A DNA stretch of 33,044 bases. Origin: Promethearchaeia archaeon (GTDB taxonomy: Archaea > Asgardarchaeota > Lokiarchaeia > Sigyniarchaeales > SOKP01). How positions within the stretch are numbered: the first letter of the stretch is position 1; every line of letters starts with the position of its first letter. The stretch lies in assembly GCA_029856145.1 (NCBI GenBank), contig JAHQWK010000015.1:1-33044 (forward strand), written 5' to 3'. The notes under the pieces were generated by a model, which did no database searches, had not been told where the DNA came from, and saw only the letters and a program-made list of their open reading frames with translations. The translations under genes were made by a program, and so were the position numbers. Positions 9,449 through 17,702 of the stretch are shown here, piece after piece.

Positions 9449-10477
9449 ATGGTAGAGCCAAAAGATATCGATTTCTATTCTTTGGGTTTCAATTTTATTG
9501 AAACAAAAACAATGTTTATGGCAACACATAAGAATGGTAAGTGGGACGACGGAAAATTAATACCCTTTGGAAAATTTGAAATTTCGCCTGCATCTTGTGT
9601 ATTAAACTATGGTCAAGGTATTTTTGAAGGAATGAAAGCCTTAAGGGCAAAAAATGGAGAAATTACATTATTTCAACCAGAAGAAAATGCGAAGAGATTT
9701 AATTTTAGTGCTCGAAGGATGTTAATGCCCGAATATGATGTCAATAAATTTGTTGATGCTGTGAAGAGCGTTTTAAAGGAAAATAAAGAATATATTCCCC
9801 CTTATGATAGTGGAGGAGCTTTATATATTCGGCCCATTTTATTTGGGTATGGACCAATTCTGGGAGTACATTCAGCAGAAGAATTTAAATTGATTATTTT
9901 TACAGTTCCCGTTGGACCTTACTTTCCAGAAGGCTTTAAAGGAATTAATTTGGAAATATCAAAAAAATATACGAGAGCCGCTCCGGGAGGGACTGGTTCA
10001 GCAAAAACAATATGTAATTATGCTGGGACAATGTTACCCGCAAAAGAATCAAAGGCAAGAGGATTTGCCCAAATTCTTTATTTAGATGCGGTTCATCTGG
10101 AATATATCGAAGAAGTTGGAGCTGCAAATTTTTTCGCAATGGTTAATGGTAAATTAGTAACTCCAAGAAAAACAGGAACAATTTTAGAAGGAATCACAAG
10201 AGAATCTATTTTAGATCTTGCATCAAAAAAGCTAGGATTAGAGGTTGAAGAAAGAGATATCTCTTATAAAGAATTATATGAGGAATCATGTACAGAAACA
10301 TTCTGTAGTGGTACTGCTGCAGTTATAACACCAATTGCCTCAGTTACTTTAGAAGGGAAATTGAGAATATTTAATAACCGACAACCTGGTGAAATAACAA
10401 GTAAACTCTATGAATTATTAACAGGGATTCAAAGGTTAGATATAGAAGACGAATTTGGATGGATCGTTAAAGTGTAA
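9449..10477 (+). CDS. ilvE: Branched-chain amino acid aminotransferase
   Basis: Fold-type IV pyridoxal-phosphate aminotransferase interconverting Leu/Ile/Val and their 2-oxo acids with glutamate/2-oxoglutarate. From ATG 9449 the protein has 342 residues. An in-frame TTG three codons earlier (9440) is possible, but ATG is preferred. Features: NYGQGIFEGMKA (substrate-side loop), SAKTICNYAG with the probable Schiff-base K186, EEVGAANFF (cofactor-binding Glu), and TGTILEGITRES and CSGTAAVITP near the phosphate-binding end. A TATA-like CATATATTAA lies at about 9408-9417. Divergent from panB. The closest family is the long, eukaryote/bacterial-type BCAT group rather than D-amino-acid aminotransferase. 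Confidence 0.92.
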   Translation: MVEPKDIDFYSLGFNFIETKTMFMATHKNGKWDDGKLIPFGKFEISPASCVLNYGQGIFEGMKALRAKNGEITLFQPEENAKRFNFSARRMLMPEYDVNKFVDAVKSVLKENKEYIPPYDSGGALYIRPILFGYGPILGVHSAEEFKLIIFTVPVGPYFPEGFKGINLEISKKYTRAAPGGTGSAKTICNYAGTMLPAKESKARGFAQILYLDAVHLEYIEEVGAANFFAMVNGKLVTPRKTGTILEGITRESILDLASKKLGLEVEERDISYKELYEESCTETFCSGTAAVITPIASVTLEGKLRIFNNRQPGEITSKLYELLTGIQRLDIEDEFGWIVKV

Positions 10478-10478
10478 G

Positions 10479-10487
10479 TTTTTTTTA
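10479..10487 (+). terminator. T-rich tract between convergent genes
   Basis: A GTTTTTTTT run directly after the aminotransferase stop, in the 22-bp gap to the convergent GTPase gene. Oligo-T tracts terminate archaeal transcription. Confidence 0.45.
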
Positions 10488-10499
10488 TTCTTAAATCAT

Positions 10500-11009
10500 T
10501 TAATTTGGAATTTTTTTTAATAAAGAATCAAAAGCATTCTTAACATTATATCCTGTCTTTGATGATATTTTTAAATAGCCAACTATATTATTGTATTTTC
10601 CTACAATTTCTGAAATATACTCATCAAAAACTTTACAATCATCAAGATCGATTGTATCACATTTAGTTCCCAAAATAAAAGCAGAAATATTTCCATATTG
10701 ATTTAATTTTTGCATCCATTCTTCTACACTTTCAAGCGTGCTTATACGTGATAAATCAAATAAAACGAATGCGGCAATAGACCCATCGACAAAATTGGTT
10801 AATAATTGTTTAAATTGATATTGACCAGCAAAATCCCACATCACAAAATTATATTCATGTCCATTTATTGAGAGAGTTTTAGAAAAAAATTCAACACCTT
10901 TAGTTAATTCATTGTTATTATTGAATTTATCATGAATTAATCGATTGAGAAATGAAGTTTTCCCAACACCACCGTCCCCAGAAACAATAAGTTTCACTGT
11001 TTTTTTCAT
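10500..11009 (-). CDS. Small GTPase, divergent Ras-superfamily member
   Basis: 169 residues, essentially only the G domain. G1 GDGGVGKTS (11-19), a likely switch I T36, G3 WDFAGQY (58-64), G4 GTKCD (T115-D118; the T-K-x-D form is seen in Rho-type GTPases, whereas the other two GTPases here have NKxD) and G5 ISSKTG. The residue after the catalytic Gln63 is Tyr64 instead of the usual Glu. No lipidation Cys at the C-terminus and no extra domains. Start ATG 11007-11009. Convergent with the aminotransferase gene. Part of the expanded Asgard small-GTPase repertoire; partner unknown. Confidence 0.92.
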   Translation of the reverse strand: MKKTVKLIVSGDGGVGKTSFLNRLIHDKFNNNNELTKGVEFFSKTLSINGHEYNFVMWDFAGQYQFKQLLTNFVDGSIAAFVLFDLSRISTLESVEEWMQKLNQYGNISAFILGTKCDTIDLDDCKVFDEYISEIVGKYNNIVGYLKISSKTGYNVKNAFDSLLKKIPN

Positions 11010-11186
11010 TTTAATAATTTCTATATTTTTTTAATTTAAAAAAGTACGATAAATTATGATTTGCTTAATAATTGAACATAAAAAAATTTTGGTAATCACT
11101 CATTATTGTACTTACTTAAATGTAAAATGTAATCCTAAAAAAAATCAGAGAAAATAAGAACAAAATATTTATGGAGTTTAACTGAT

Positions 11187-11579
11187 TCACTGTTTTCTAA
11201 GAAGTAGTGAGCTCCCTGTACAGATAAGTTCTCCATTTTTATTCCACATTTTTGCTTTACAAAAGAAGATAGTTTTTCCACTCTTTAAACCTTTAACTTT
11301 TGCCTTCAAACGTCCCTTAGAAACAAGTTTTAAAAATTCAATTTGTAAATCAATCGTGGTGATTTATTCATTTGGCAAGATGAGAGAAAGTGCTGCACAT
11401 GCACAGTTAGAGTCGACAAGGGAGGCTAAAACACCACCATGAATCATTCCATTTTAGGTTAGTTCTTCTCTTATTTCAATTTCGAAAATAGCTTTTCCAT
11501 CAGAGATTTTTTGTAGTTAAAAACCTAAAGTTGAATAGAAAGGGATTATATCATAAAGCAGTTTTATTAAATCATTCAT
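11187..11579 (-). pseudogene. PaaI-like hotdog thioesterase interrupted by three in-frame TAA codons
   Basis: Reading from ATG 11577-11579 to TGA 11187-11189 gives 130 codons, the usual size for a PaaI-type acyl-CoA thioesterase, with no frameshift. The family signature NGMIHGGVLASLVDS (43-57) is intact, including the HGG loop and D56. The later strands TTIDLQIEFLK and GELICTGSSLLLR are also well preserved. TAA codons occur at codons 21 (11517-11519), 42 (11454-11456) and 72 (11364-11366). Each could come from CAA (Gln) by one C-to-T change on the coding strand, and Gln fits each context. The simplest reading is a recently inactivated gene. Readthrough cannot be excluded from sequence alone. 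The gene would have acted on CoA thioesters. Confidence 0.85.
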
Positions 11580-11682
11580 AATAATTATCTTACGATTTTA
11601 AAATTTAATTGTATCTATTAACAGAAAATCTATTGTTTTTAAAGACAAAAAAATAAATCAGAAGAATTACCAATAATTCTTG

Positions 11683-12567
11683 ATGCTAAAATATTCAATC
11701 AACAAGTTCCTCGACCTTAGATTCGAAGATGGTAAAACTAACATATATGTAAATAATGAATTAATTAGACATTGCAAATATATCTTGTTGAATATTTCTA
11801 GTGATAATTCCGAAGATTTAACAGATATTAATTCAATAGATGACGCCGTAGAAAGATTAGATGGATCCTTTGAATTTTCAGGAGATAAAAGAGGTAAAAT
11901 TTCTCCAGAAATGTTGTTTTGGGCTCATTGTTCAAATCTTCAAGCATGGTATGAAAATAATTATAATACTTGTCTAATTCATAGTAATTTGGCATTTCCA
12001 CTTCTTAAAGAACTTACTAAAGCAGGAGATCTGATCGCAAGGAAAATTTTTAAAGAAGAAGTAGCAAAGAGATTTGAAAGTAATAACTTTAGCGTTATAC
12101 AATTTTTACTTTATAATGGATATTTAAATTATCTAAATAAAGAGGAAATAGAAATTGTCATAGAGCAAATAAAGGTTAATTTATCTGAGATTATTATTAA
12201 CCAGTTAAAGAAATTAATGAAATCACCGATTACTAACTATCGCCAAATGAAAGATTTGATTGACATATTGCTTTTCATTGACTTAAAATATAATGAAAAC
12301 CTAATTTTTTGCATCTTTAATGAACTAAATGAGATAATGAGAATTCAATTTGCACGTTTTTTGATATTCCATTTAAATTATAAAGAGTTTAACAATTATA
12401 AAATCCCTTATGGGAAATTTTTCATTTATTTTGAGAAATTTCTTGATTATTTTTATGAGAACTACCCAGAAATTAAAGATTTGTTAAAAATTATCGACTC
12501 TGGTTTTCTAAGTGGTTCTTTATCTTTAGATGAGGAATTTTCCTATGGTGCTCAATCTTATCCGTGA
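11683..12567 (+). CDS. Uncharacterised largely alpha-helical protein
   Basis: 294 residues from ATG 11683 (a TTG directly upstream at 11680 is in frame and could be used instead). I do not recognise a named domain. The opening LKYSINKFLDLRFEDGKTNI and the segment FWAHCSNLQAWYENNY (about residues 86-101) look like a family that I associate with Asgard genomes, but I cannot confirm that here. After a short beta-like N-terminus the protein is predicted almost all helical, with Lys/Glu/Ile-rich helices. No membrane helix, signal peptide or zinc site. Upstream lies the broken thioesterase on the other strand; downstream it converges with the GNAT gene. Function unknown. Confidence 0.75.
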   Translation: MLKYSINKFLDLRFEDGKTNIYVNNELIRHCKYILLNISSDNSEDLTDINSIDDAVERLDGSFEFSGDKRGKISPEMLFWAHCSNLQAWYENNYNTCLIHSNLAFPLLKELTKAGDLIARKIFKEEVAKRFESNNFSVIQFLLYNGYLNYLNKEEIEIVIEQIKVNLSEIIINQLKKLMKSPITNYRQMKDLIDILLFIDLKYNENLIFCIFNELNEIMRIQFARFLIFHLNYKEFNNYKIPYGKFFIYFEKFLDYFYENYPEIKDLLKIIDSGFLSGSLSLDEEFSYGAQSYP

Positions 12568-12598
12568 ACAATTTAAGGATTAAAATGGATTTATTATT

Positions 12599-13384
12599 TT
12601 ATTTTTCAATACTCTTTTCAAGGTAATAATAGCTGTAGGCTCTTTTGAACCCTAGATTGGAATATAAATTCATAGCTTCGTTATTTTCAGTTTCAACTTG
12701 TAGCCAAATTGTTTTAACTTCATTTGGGATGCCCCATTGATTAATAATAATAAATAACATTGAGGTAGCGATTTTTTGACGTCGAAAATCTGGATGTACT
12801 AACACATCAACGATATATAAAAAACCATGAGGATCTAAAATTCCTGTAAGAGTTCCTATAACTTTATTTTCATATTCTACTATTATAAAACGTTTTTGAG
12901 GAATAATTATTCTATTAGATAATGCCTCTAATATTTTCTGTGCCTCTTGATTTCTTTGAGAATAGTTTGCTAAAAATTTTGAATATTCATTTACTCGTTC
13001 TGAATGAAAAAGATATATAAATTCTTGATTTATCTCTTCATTTCTTAGTTTTTGTACAGAAGTTGTCATAGTATATGTAATACACCCTGATTGTTGATAT
13101 CCATGCTCTAGTAATTTAATATCTAAATTATTTGGTTCAAAATAGTTTGGAATAGTAAAGATTGCTGGTAATTTATAAGCATTATAAGCTTTTTCGACGA
13201 AATTAATATCCTGATCAAGAGTATCCAAATTTCCAGTATAATGTAAAGGAAAAACAGAATTTGCACGAGCCGTTATACCGTTAGTAAAGCGTAAAATCCA
13301 TCCGTTTAAAAAGTAATAATGGTGTGCTGGCCATGCATTCATCAATATTTCTTGTAAACGTGTTATATCCTCATTTTCAAACAT
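12599..13384 (-). CDS. GNAT-family N-acetyltransferase
   Basis: 261 residues. The C-terminal half (about 130-258) is a GNAT acetyltransferase: VIGTLTGILD (beta strands), LYIVDVLVHPDFRRQKIATSML (motif A region; RRQKIA is the pyrophosphate loop for acetyl-CoA), then NEAMNLYSNLGFKRAYSYYYLEK (motif B and closing strand). The N-terminal half, with WILRFTNGITARANSVFPL, is an extra region found in some two-part GNAT proteins. The acetyl acceptor is unknown. Its ATG (13382-13384) lies 6 bp after the stop of the upstream zinc-ribbon frame on the same strand, so the two may have formed an operon. Confidence 0.85.
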   Translation of the reverse strand: MFENEDITRLQEILMNAWPAHHYYFLNGWILRFTNGITARANSVFPLHYTGNLDTLDQDINFVEKAYNAYKLPAIFTIPNYFEPNNLDIKLLEHGYQQSGCITYTMTTSVQKLRNEEINQEFIYLFHSERVNEYSKFLANYSQRNQEAQKILEALSNRIIIPQKRFIIVEYENKVIGTLTGILDPHGFLYIVDVLVHPDFRRQKIATSMLFIIINQWGIPNEVKTIWLQVETENNEAMNLYSNLGFKRAYSYYYLEKSIEK

Positions 13385-13390
13385 CTACAT

Positions 13391-13615
13391 CTAATGGTTA
13401 TTAACTTTTGTTATATTTTTACTTTTCTTTCTTTTTTCTCTTTTTACTTTATTTTGGAGCAATTTAGTACCACAATATCTACATTTAAAATCATATTTTT
13501 CTAATTCTTTTCTACACTTAGGACAATATTTAGGGCCGGAAAGGCAATTATCTCTGATTGGTTTACACCTTTCTTTGTTGTATTTTAATAATAAACAAAA
13601 TTTTTTTATATTTAC
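13391..13615 (-). pseudogene. Small zinc-ribbon protein frame without a canonical start codon
   Basis: An open frame of 74 sense codons (bounded upstream by TAG at 13616-13618, ending in TAG at 13391-13393) encodes a clear zinc ribbon: YCPKC, a 14-residue spacer, then KCRYCGTKL. An additional Cys pair (ERCKPIRDNC) precedes it and a Lys/Arg-rich tail follows it (VKREKRKKSKN). The pattern is coding-like, but there is no in-frame ATG, GTG or TTG ahead of the zinc site. It is either a remnant whose 5' end has been lost or a gene using an unusual start. It sits 6 bp upstream of the GNAT gene on the same strand. Confidence 0.5.
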
Positions 13616-13701
13616 CTATTTTGTATATTAACTTAATTCAGAAATTTAATCCGTATAAAATTGTGATAAGATATATAATTATTGACTTAGGTAATGTATT
13701 A

Positions 13702-14541
13702 TTAGATTGCTTTTCGATTTTTCTCAAACCACTCTATAGCAAAATCTACGATTCCTCGTTGTGATAATAGTCGAGTTTCTGCTAGCCCAACTTTACCTGG
13801 ATTATAATCGATTTTTGTTTCGAAATCCTTTCCCAATTGCTCAAAATCATCAATGTTAAGATCTAATTCTTTCCACTGTACCCAATTTCTTTCATTATCT
13901 ATTAGCATTGCAGATCCATTTAATTTATATTGTTTCCCAGGGTAATCACTTCGATATTCAGCAAGATGTAGAGAACTATTATTTTCATGGGATACTCCCA
14001 CTAATAAGATCTTTCCATTAAGTTCATAAATTCGAGCTAATGGAGAATCTTCACCTAAATCAGCAGTTAATTCATGGTTTTTGATAATAAATTCGGCATG
14101 TTTGCCCCACGCAGCAAAAGAGGACATTGGGTGATTACTACGAATAACATTAGGCCAATTTCTAAATGTATCTACAATTACTCCCATTCCTCGCGTAGGC
14201 GTTATTTCAGGATGATAAGCGGGCATTTCATTACGAATTGTATCCCACCAGCTTTCGGGTACAGGAGGATTTTCCCAAGAAGATGGATCGGTATTATCAC
14301 CTGAAAATGTGGGCATAATCAAAGTTCCTTCTGATGTAAGAATTTTCATTAATGCTTTTATAACTGCAACTGGACCCCCAACAGTCCAACCTATCTTACT
14401 TAATGAACCATGCATTATAATTACTAATCCAGGTTTAACTCCAAGCGATTCAAAATCATGTTTCAATGTGGTTATTGTATTAGGCTGTTGAGTAGATCTA
14501 ACAACGTCTTTCTCAGATTTTTTATTATTTTCAACTCCCAT
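13702..14541 (-). CDS. AAC(3)-family N-acetyltransferase
   Basis: 279 residues, matching the aminoglycoside 3-N-acetyltransferase (antibiotic_NAT) family, which transfers acetyl from acetyl-CoA to an amine. Recognisable blocks: IMHGSLSKIGWTVGGP (42-57), EGTLIMPTFSGDNTDPSSW (71-89), PEITPTRGMGVIVDTF (111-126), RSNHPMSSFAAWGKHAEFI (134-152), GEDSPLARIYELNGKILLVGV (163-183) and NNSSLHLAEYRS (187-198). The first residues (to about 20) are Lys/Ser-rich and outside the domain. Many archaeal and bacterial members are not resistance genes, and the natural substrate here is unknown. Start ATG 14539-14541, divergent from the next gene. Confidence 0.9.
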   Translation of the reverse strand: MGVENNKKSEKDVVRSTQQPNTITTLKHDFESLGVKPGLVIIMHGSLSKIGWTVGGPVAVIKALMKILTSEGTLIMPTFSGDNTDPSSWENPPVPESWWDTIRNEMPAYHPEITPTRGMGVIVDTFRNWPNVIRSNHPMSSFAAWGKHAEFIIKNHELTADLGEDSPLARIYELNGKILLVGVSHENNSSLHLAEYRSDYPGKQYKLNGSAMLIDNERNWVQWKELDLNIDDFEQLGKDFETKIDYNPGKVGLAETRLLSQRGIVDFAIEWFEKNRKAI

Positions 14542-14660
14542 AAAGACATGGAATATTGGAAATTTAAAAAATTTTAAGTAGAATGTTCTTTAAATTTTCG
14601 ACAAAAATACTAAATTTATACTCTGTTTTTCTTTAAAAATGTACAATAATTGATAGATAT

Positions 14661-15371
14661 ATGGTTGATAATCATAGTTATAGTTTTTTTGGTCAAAAAG
14701 TAGGCTTGATTATTCAAAGTGCTCTAAAGAATGAACCATATATGTTTTTTAGATTAATAAAAAGCAAGAATGACGGATCTTGGGAAAAACCAAGTAGTGG
14801 AGAAGGTAAAGTAATTAAATTCTCATTAGAAGAAATAGTTTGTATCATTCGAGTGTTAAATAAAGAGATAAATTCATGGTCTAGTTATCATACTTTTAAG
14901 GATAGTAAAACTCAGATTTCATTTAAGTGGGAAAATGGGGAAAAGGGCAAATTATGGATTCATATTGGTTCTTATTCAAAGGTGCTTGAATACGCTCAAT
15001 TTACTATATTAGAAATGCTCATGAAGCATATCCTCAAAGAAAAAATTGAATTTGCTACTACTTCTTCTAGTTTCAAAAAAAAAAAGCATGATAAATTAAG
15101 TAATATCATCGTACAAGAGGAAGTTATTAGTGGTAAGAATGAAAACAATAATACTAATGAAGATGATAATGGAAAACCTAGAGAGGTAAAAAGTGTAATT
15201 GGATCTATAAAAAAAGAAACTATTAAAGCCTTACTCATTCAATTTGATAATGGTGCAGAAATTTGGATACCTAAATCAAAAATTCATTCTGGCTTCGACA
15301 ATACCAAGAATTTAGTACAAAATTTCAGCATAGATAGCTGGATCCTAAGCAAAAATAAATTTATTTCTTAA
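14661..15371 (+). CDS. Unknown protein with a C-terminal small domain shared with the 21386-21613 gene
   Basis: 236 residues, family not recognised. The N-terminal part (about 1-135) is a compact alpha/beta region with the run KVIKFSLEEIVCIIRVLNKE and a Trp-rich strand pattern; a nucleic-acid-binding fold is conceivable, but this is a guess. A Lys/Asn/Glu-rich linker (about 136-175) follows. The last 60 residues (IKALLIQFDNGAEIWIPKSKI, then KNLVQNFSIDSWIL) match the whole of the small protein at 21386-21613. A TATA-like AAATTTATA lies at about 14612-14620. Start ATG 14661, divergent from the AAC(3) gene. Soluble; no Cys cluster. Confidence 0.75.
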   Translation: MVDNHSYSFFGQKVGLIIQSALKNEPYMFFRLIKSKNDGSWEKPSSGEGKVIKFSLEEIVCIIRVLNKEINSWSSYHTFKDSKTQISFKWENGEKGKLWIHIGSYSKVLEYAQFTILEMLMKHILKEKIEFATTSSSFKKKKHDKLSNIIVQEEVISGKNENNNTNEDDNGKPREVKSVIGSIKKETIKALLIQFDNGAEIWIPKSKIHSGFDNTKNLVQNFSIDSWILSKNKFIS

Positions 15372-15378
15372 GTACATC

Positions 15379-15513
15379 ATGCCCGAATCTAATCAATTAA
15401 CTAAAGATAAGTATAGAATTATAATTTATCATGGACATATTCATCTATTATCAATATACGAAGAGATTGAAGATAATGATAATGTTAAGGAGATCCAGAA
15501 TCCTGATTTCTAA
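15379..15513 (+). CDS. Small unknown protein, 44 residues
   Basis: ATG 15379 to TAA 15511-15513, 7 bp after the stop of the preceding gene and on the same strand, so possibly co-transcribed. The product is MPESNQLTKDKYRIIIYHGH followed by an acidic tail (EEIEDNDNVKEIQNPDF). Codon use looks ordinary for the window. No motif is recognised and no strong ribosome-binding site is seen. It may be a real small protein or a chance frame. Confidence 0.4.
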   Translation: MPESNQLTKDKYRIIIYHGHIHLLSIYEEIEDNDNVKEIQNPDF

Positions 15514-15601
15514 CTAATTATTTTATTGATAAGAGAAAATTTTTGATAAATTCAATTAATGTAAACTTTTAAAAATTAATTGAGTATTTTAACATGTAAT
15601 A

Positions 15602-16777
15602 ATGTATGATGTGATAATATCAGGTGCGGGACCCTCAGGATCAAAATGTGCTGAAGTTTTAGCTAAAAAGGGATTTAAAATTGCCCTATTAGAAAAAGAC
15701 ATAAATTGGCGAAAACCATGTGGTGGAGGAGTCCATCATAGAGCTTTTTATTTAATTCCAAAACTAAGAAAATTAAATATTCCAAAAATTCATGGCATTG
15801 TAATGCATTCAGCAGATTACCATAAATTAGAATATAGGATGAAAGGTCAAAAATATGGTACTGTAATGGATCGATTGGAATTTGATAATCTAATGAGAAA
15901 TACTGCAATTGATGAGGGAGCTGAACTTTTTAATAAAAATTTATCTCTTGATTTTATAGTTAAAAATAAAGTAAAAATTGGGATAAGAACAAAAAGCTCT
16001 TCAGGAACCAAGGAATATTATGGAAAAATCTTGATCATTGCTGATGGAATGAGTTCTAAATTAGCGCCAAAGTCAGGACTAAGATCAAAATGGAAAACTG
16101 AAGAACTCGGAATTGCAAAATGTGCGATAATGGAGGGTGATAATCAGTTAGATGAGGAATTTATTTATACATATTTCAGGCCTTATAAAGGATATGGATG
16201 GATCTTTCCATTAGGAAATAAGAAGTTCAATATTGGAGTGACAACATTTGCAGAAGATAATACCAACTACAATTTATTCTCACTTTATAATCAATTTCTT
16301 AAAGATTCACACATAAAAAAATATATTTCAAATTCAAATTATAAAATCATTTGGACTGGAGCGTTTCCTTTTCCTGCTGAAGGAGTATTGGAGAAAAGTT
16401 TATATGATGATAATTTATTGTTAATAGGAGATACTGGGGGTTTTGTTTCTCCTATAAGTGGTGAAGGAATTCATACATCAATAATATCTGGCAATACAGC
16501 AGCAGAAGTGGCGATTAAAGCTTTACAAGAAGAGGATTATTCCAAAACATTTTTAAAAAAATACAAATCTCATCCAGAAATTAGGAAAATGATTAGAAAC
16601 TTTAAACTAAAACGTTCAATGATTAAATTTTTTTATGAGAAAAGGGGAGAGAACCTAAATAAACTATTAGCATTAGCAGAGAAAGATCCAGAATTTAAAA
16701 ACCATGTTGTAGATATGTTTTTATCAAAATCATTACCATCCCAGGACTTTATCTCAAAATTAAAAACTGTAAATTAA
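15602..16777 (+). CDS. Geranylgeranyl reductase family FAD-dependent oxidoreductase
   Basis: 391 residues. N-terminal Rossmann dinucleotide fold DVIISGAGPSGSKCAEVL (3-20; GxGxxG) with E31 ending strand 2 for the ribose of FAD. PCGGGVHHRA (39-48) is the conserved Cys-containing motif of geranylgeranyl reductases, and LLIGDTGGFVSPISGEGIHT (from about residue 274) is the second FAD motif. In archaea this family saturates the isoprenoid chains of ether lipids (for example digeranylgeranylglycerophospholipid); other members act on prenyl diphosphates or quinones, so the exact substrate is open. Start ATG 15602 with a TATA-like tract about 35 bp upstream. Probably membrane-associated. Confidence 0.88.
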   Translation: MYDVIISGAGPSGSKCAEVLAKKGFKIALLEKDINWRKPCGGGVHHRAFYLIPKLRKLNIPKIHGIVMHSADYHKLEYRMKGQKYGTVMDRLEFDNLMRNTAIDEGAELFNKNLSLDFIVKNKVKIGIRTKSSSGTKEYYGKILIIADGMSSKLAPKSGLRSKWKTEELGIAKCAIMEGDNQLDEEFIYTYFRPYKGYGWIFPLGNKKFNIGVTTFAEDNTNYNLFSLYNQFLKDSHIKKYISNSNYKIIWTGAFPFPAEGVLEKSLYDDNLLLIGDTGGFVSPISGEGIHTSIISGNTAAEVAIKALQEEDYSKTFLKKYKSHPEIRKMIRNFKLKRSMIKFFYEKRGENLNKLLALAEKDPEFKNHVVDMFLSKSLPSQDFISKLKTVN

Positions 16778-16851
16778 TGTAATAATAGCTTTAAATCTTA
16801 ACTTTCAAATTAAAAACTATTATTCTGGAGCGATTTAATTAACATTTATGT

Positions 16852-17058
16852 TCACAAACTCTTGCTATAACAATATTTCTGGTGATTATTTATGCAGCAA
16901 TTACAAAATGTTTCTCCACATAAAACGCAGACGATTTCTTCATTACTGAGTATATTCAATTCTTTCTCACAACGATTACAATGCCGATATCTCTTAGCAA
17001 AATAAGATCTATAATTTTGATATTTTCTCTTTTTTAATTTAAGCATTAATTCTAACAT
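16852..17058 (-). CDS. Small Cys-rich zinc-finger protein (treble-clef/RING-like spacing)
   Basis: 68 residues. A basic N-terminus (LKLKKRKYQNYRSYFAKRYR) is followed by C27-x2-C30-x13-C44-x2-C47-x4-C52-x2-C55-x3-H59-x3-C63: eight potential ligands, enough for two zinc ions. The core VCVLCGETFCNCCINNH resembles the C..C....C..C...H pattern of cross-brace or treble-clef fingers (RING, B-box, FYVE or AN1-like). The spacing matches none of these exactly. Minus strand, alone, with its ATG at 17056-17058 (a second ATG at 17044-17046). It may bind protein or nucleic acid; no function can be assigned. Confidence 0.65.
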   Translation of the reverse strand: MLELMLKLKKRKYQNYRSYFAKRYRHCNRCEKELNILSNEEIVCVLCGETFCNCCINNHQKYCYSKSL

Positions 17059-17293
17059 CTCTAAAAATTAAATGATTTCTATGCTATATTTCAAAAGAGA
17101 CCTTTTTAAACTTATAAAAAAAATAAGAGTTCGCTTTTTTGAAATAAAAATGTGCAAGAATAAAATTAAAAATCGATATCGCTACCAAACCAATAACGCT
17201 TTCTAGTTTTTACCCAGTTTTATCTTCCATAAAGCATCCTTATGAAATACCTATCTTTAAAGTATATGCTCTTTACTCAGCATAACTCTTATA

Positions 17294-17587
17294 TTATTTC
17301 AAATCCTCAACTAAATCAAGAAAATCTGCATAAGGAATGGCAGTCCAGCTTTCAGCAAAAGCCGCTCCAGCAGAGCGAGAAAGCAACGAAACTTTAGCAG
17401 CTTCTTGTTCATTTTTCACTTCAAAAATGTCAAGAAAGTCGTAAGGGCCTAGTATGGCATAATGTGCGATCCATTTAATATCTGGGACTTTTTCTCTAAC
17501 TAAATTCAGGAATTTTGCTCCTTGTTCTTTTCTTTTCTGCACTAGATCAGGATTTTGAAGTTTAGTTGCAAGTATATATATTGGCAT
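17294..17587 (-). CDS. GYD-domain protein
   Basis: 97 residues matching the GYD family of small ferredoxin-fold proteins: it opens MPIYILATKLQNPDLVQKRK, has the central ILGPYDFLDIFEVKNEQEAA (the 'GYD' position reads GPYD) and ends with AIPYADFLDLVEDLK. Members probably form oligomers through beta sheets; their function is not established. Start ATG 17585-17587. The gene stands alone with its own intergenic space. Confidence 0.8.
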   Translation of the reverse strand: MPIYILATKLQNPDLVQKRKEQGAKFLNLVREKVPDIKWIAHYAILGPYDFLDIFEVKNEQEAAKVSLLSRSAGAAFAESWTAIPYADFLDLVEDLK

Positions 17588-17702
17588 AAAGAAAAATAGA
17601 ATAGATGAAAATATAAATCTTATTGAAGTAATTCCTCAGTATAATGTTAGAAGAATTAGTATAAAATAATTGAACGAGAAAAATTAACAAGGTCTATTAA
17701 TT

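Noticed and set aside
13702..14541. Reading the AAC(3)-family gene as an acquired antibiotic-resistance gene
   Set aside because: Its base composition matches the neighbours and no mobile element flanks it; many family members in environmental microbes have other substrates.
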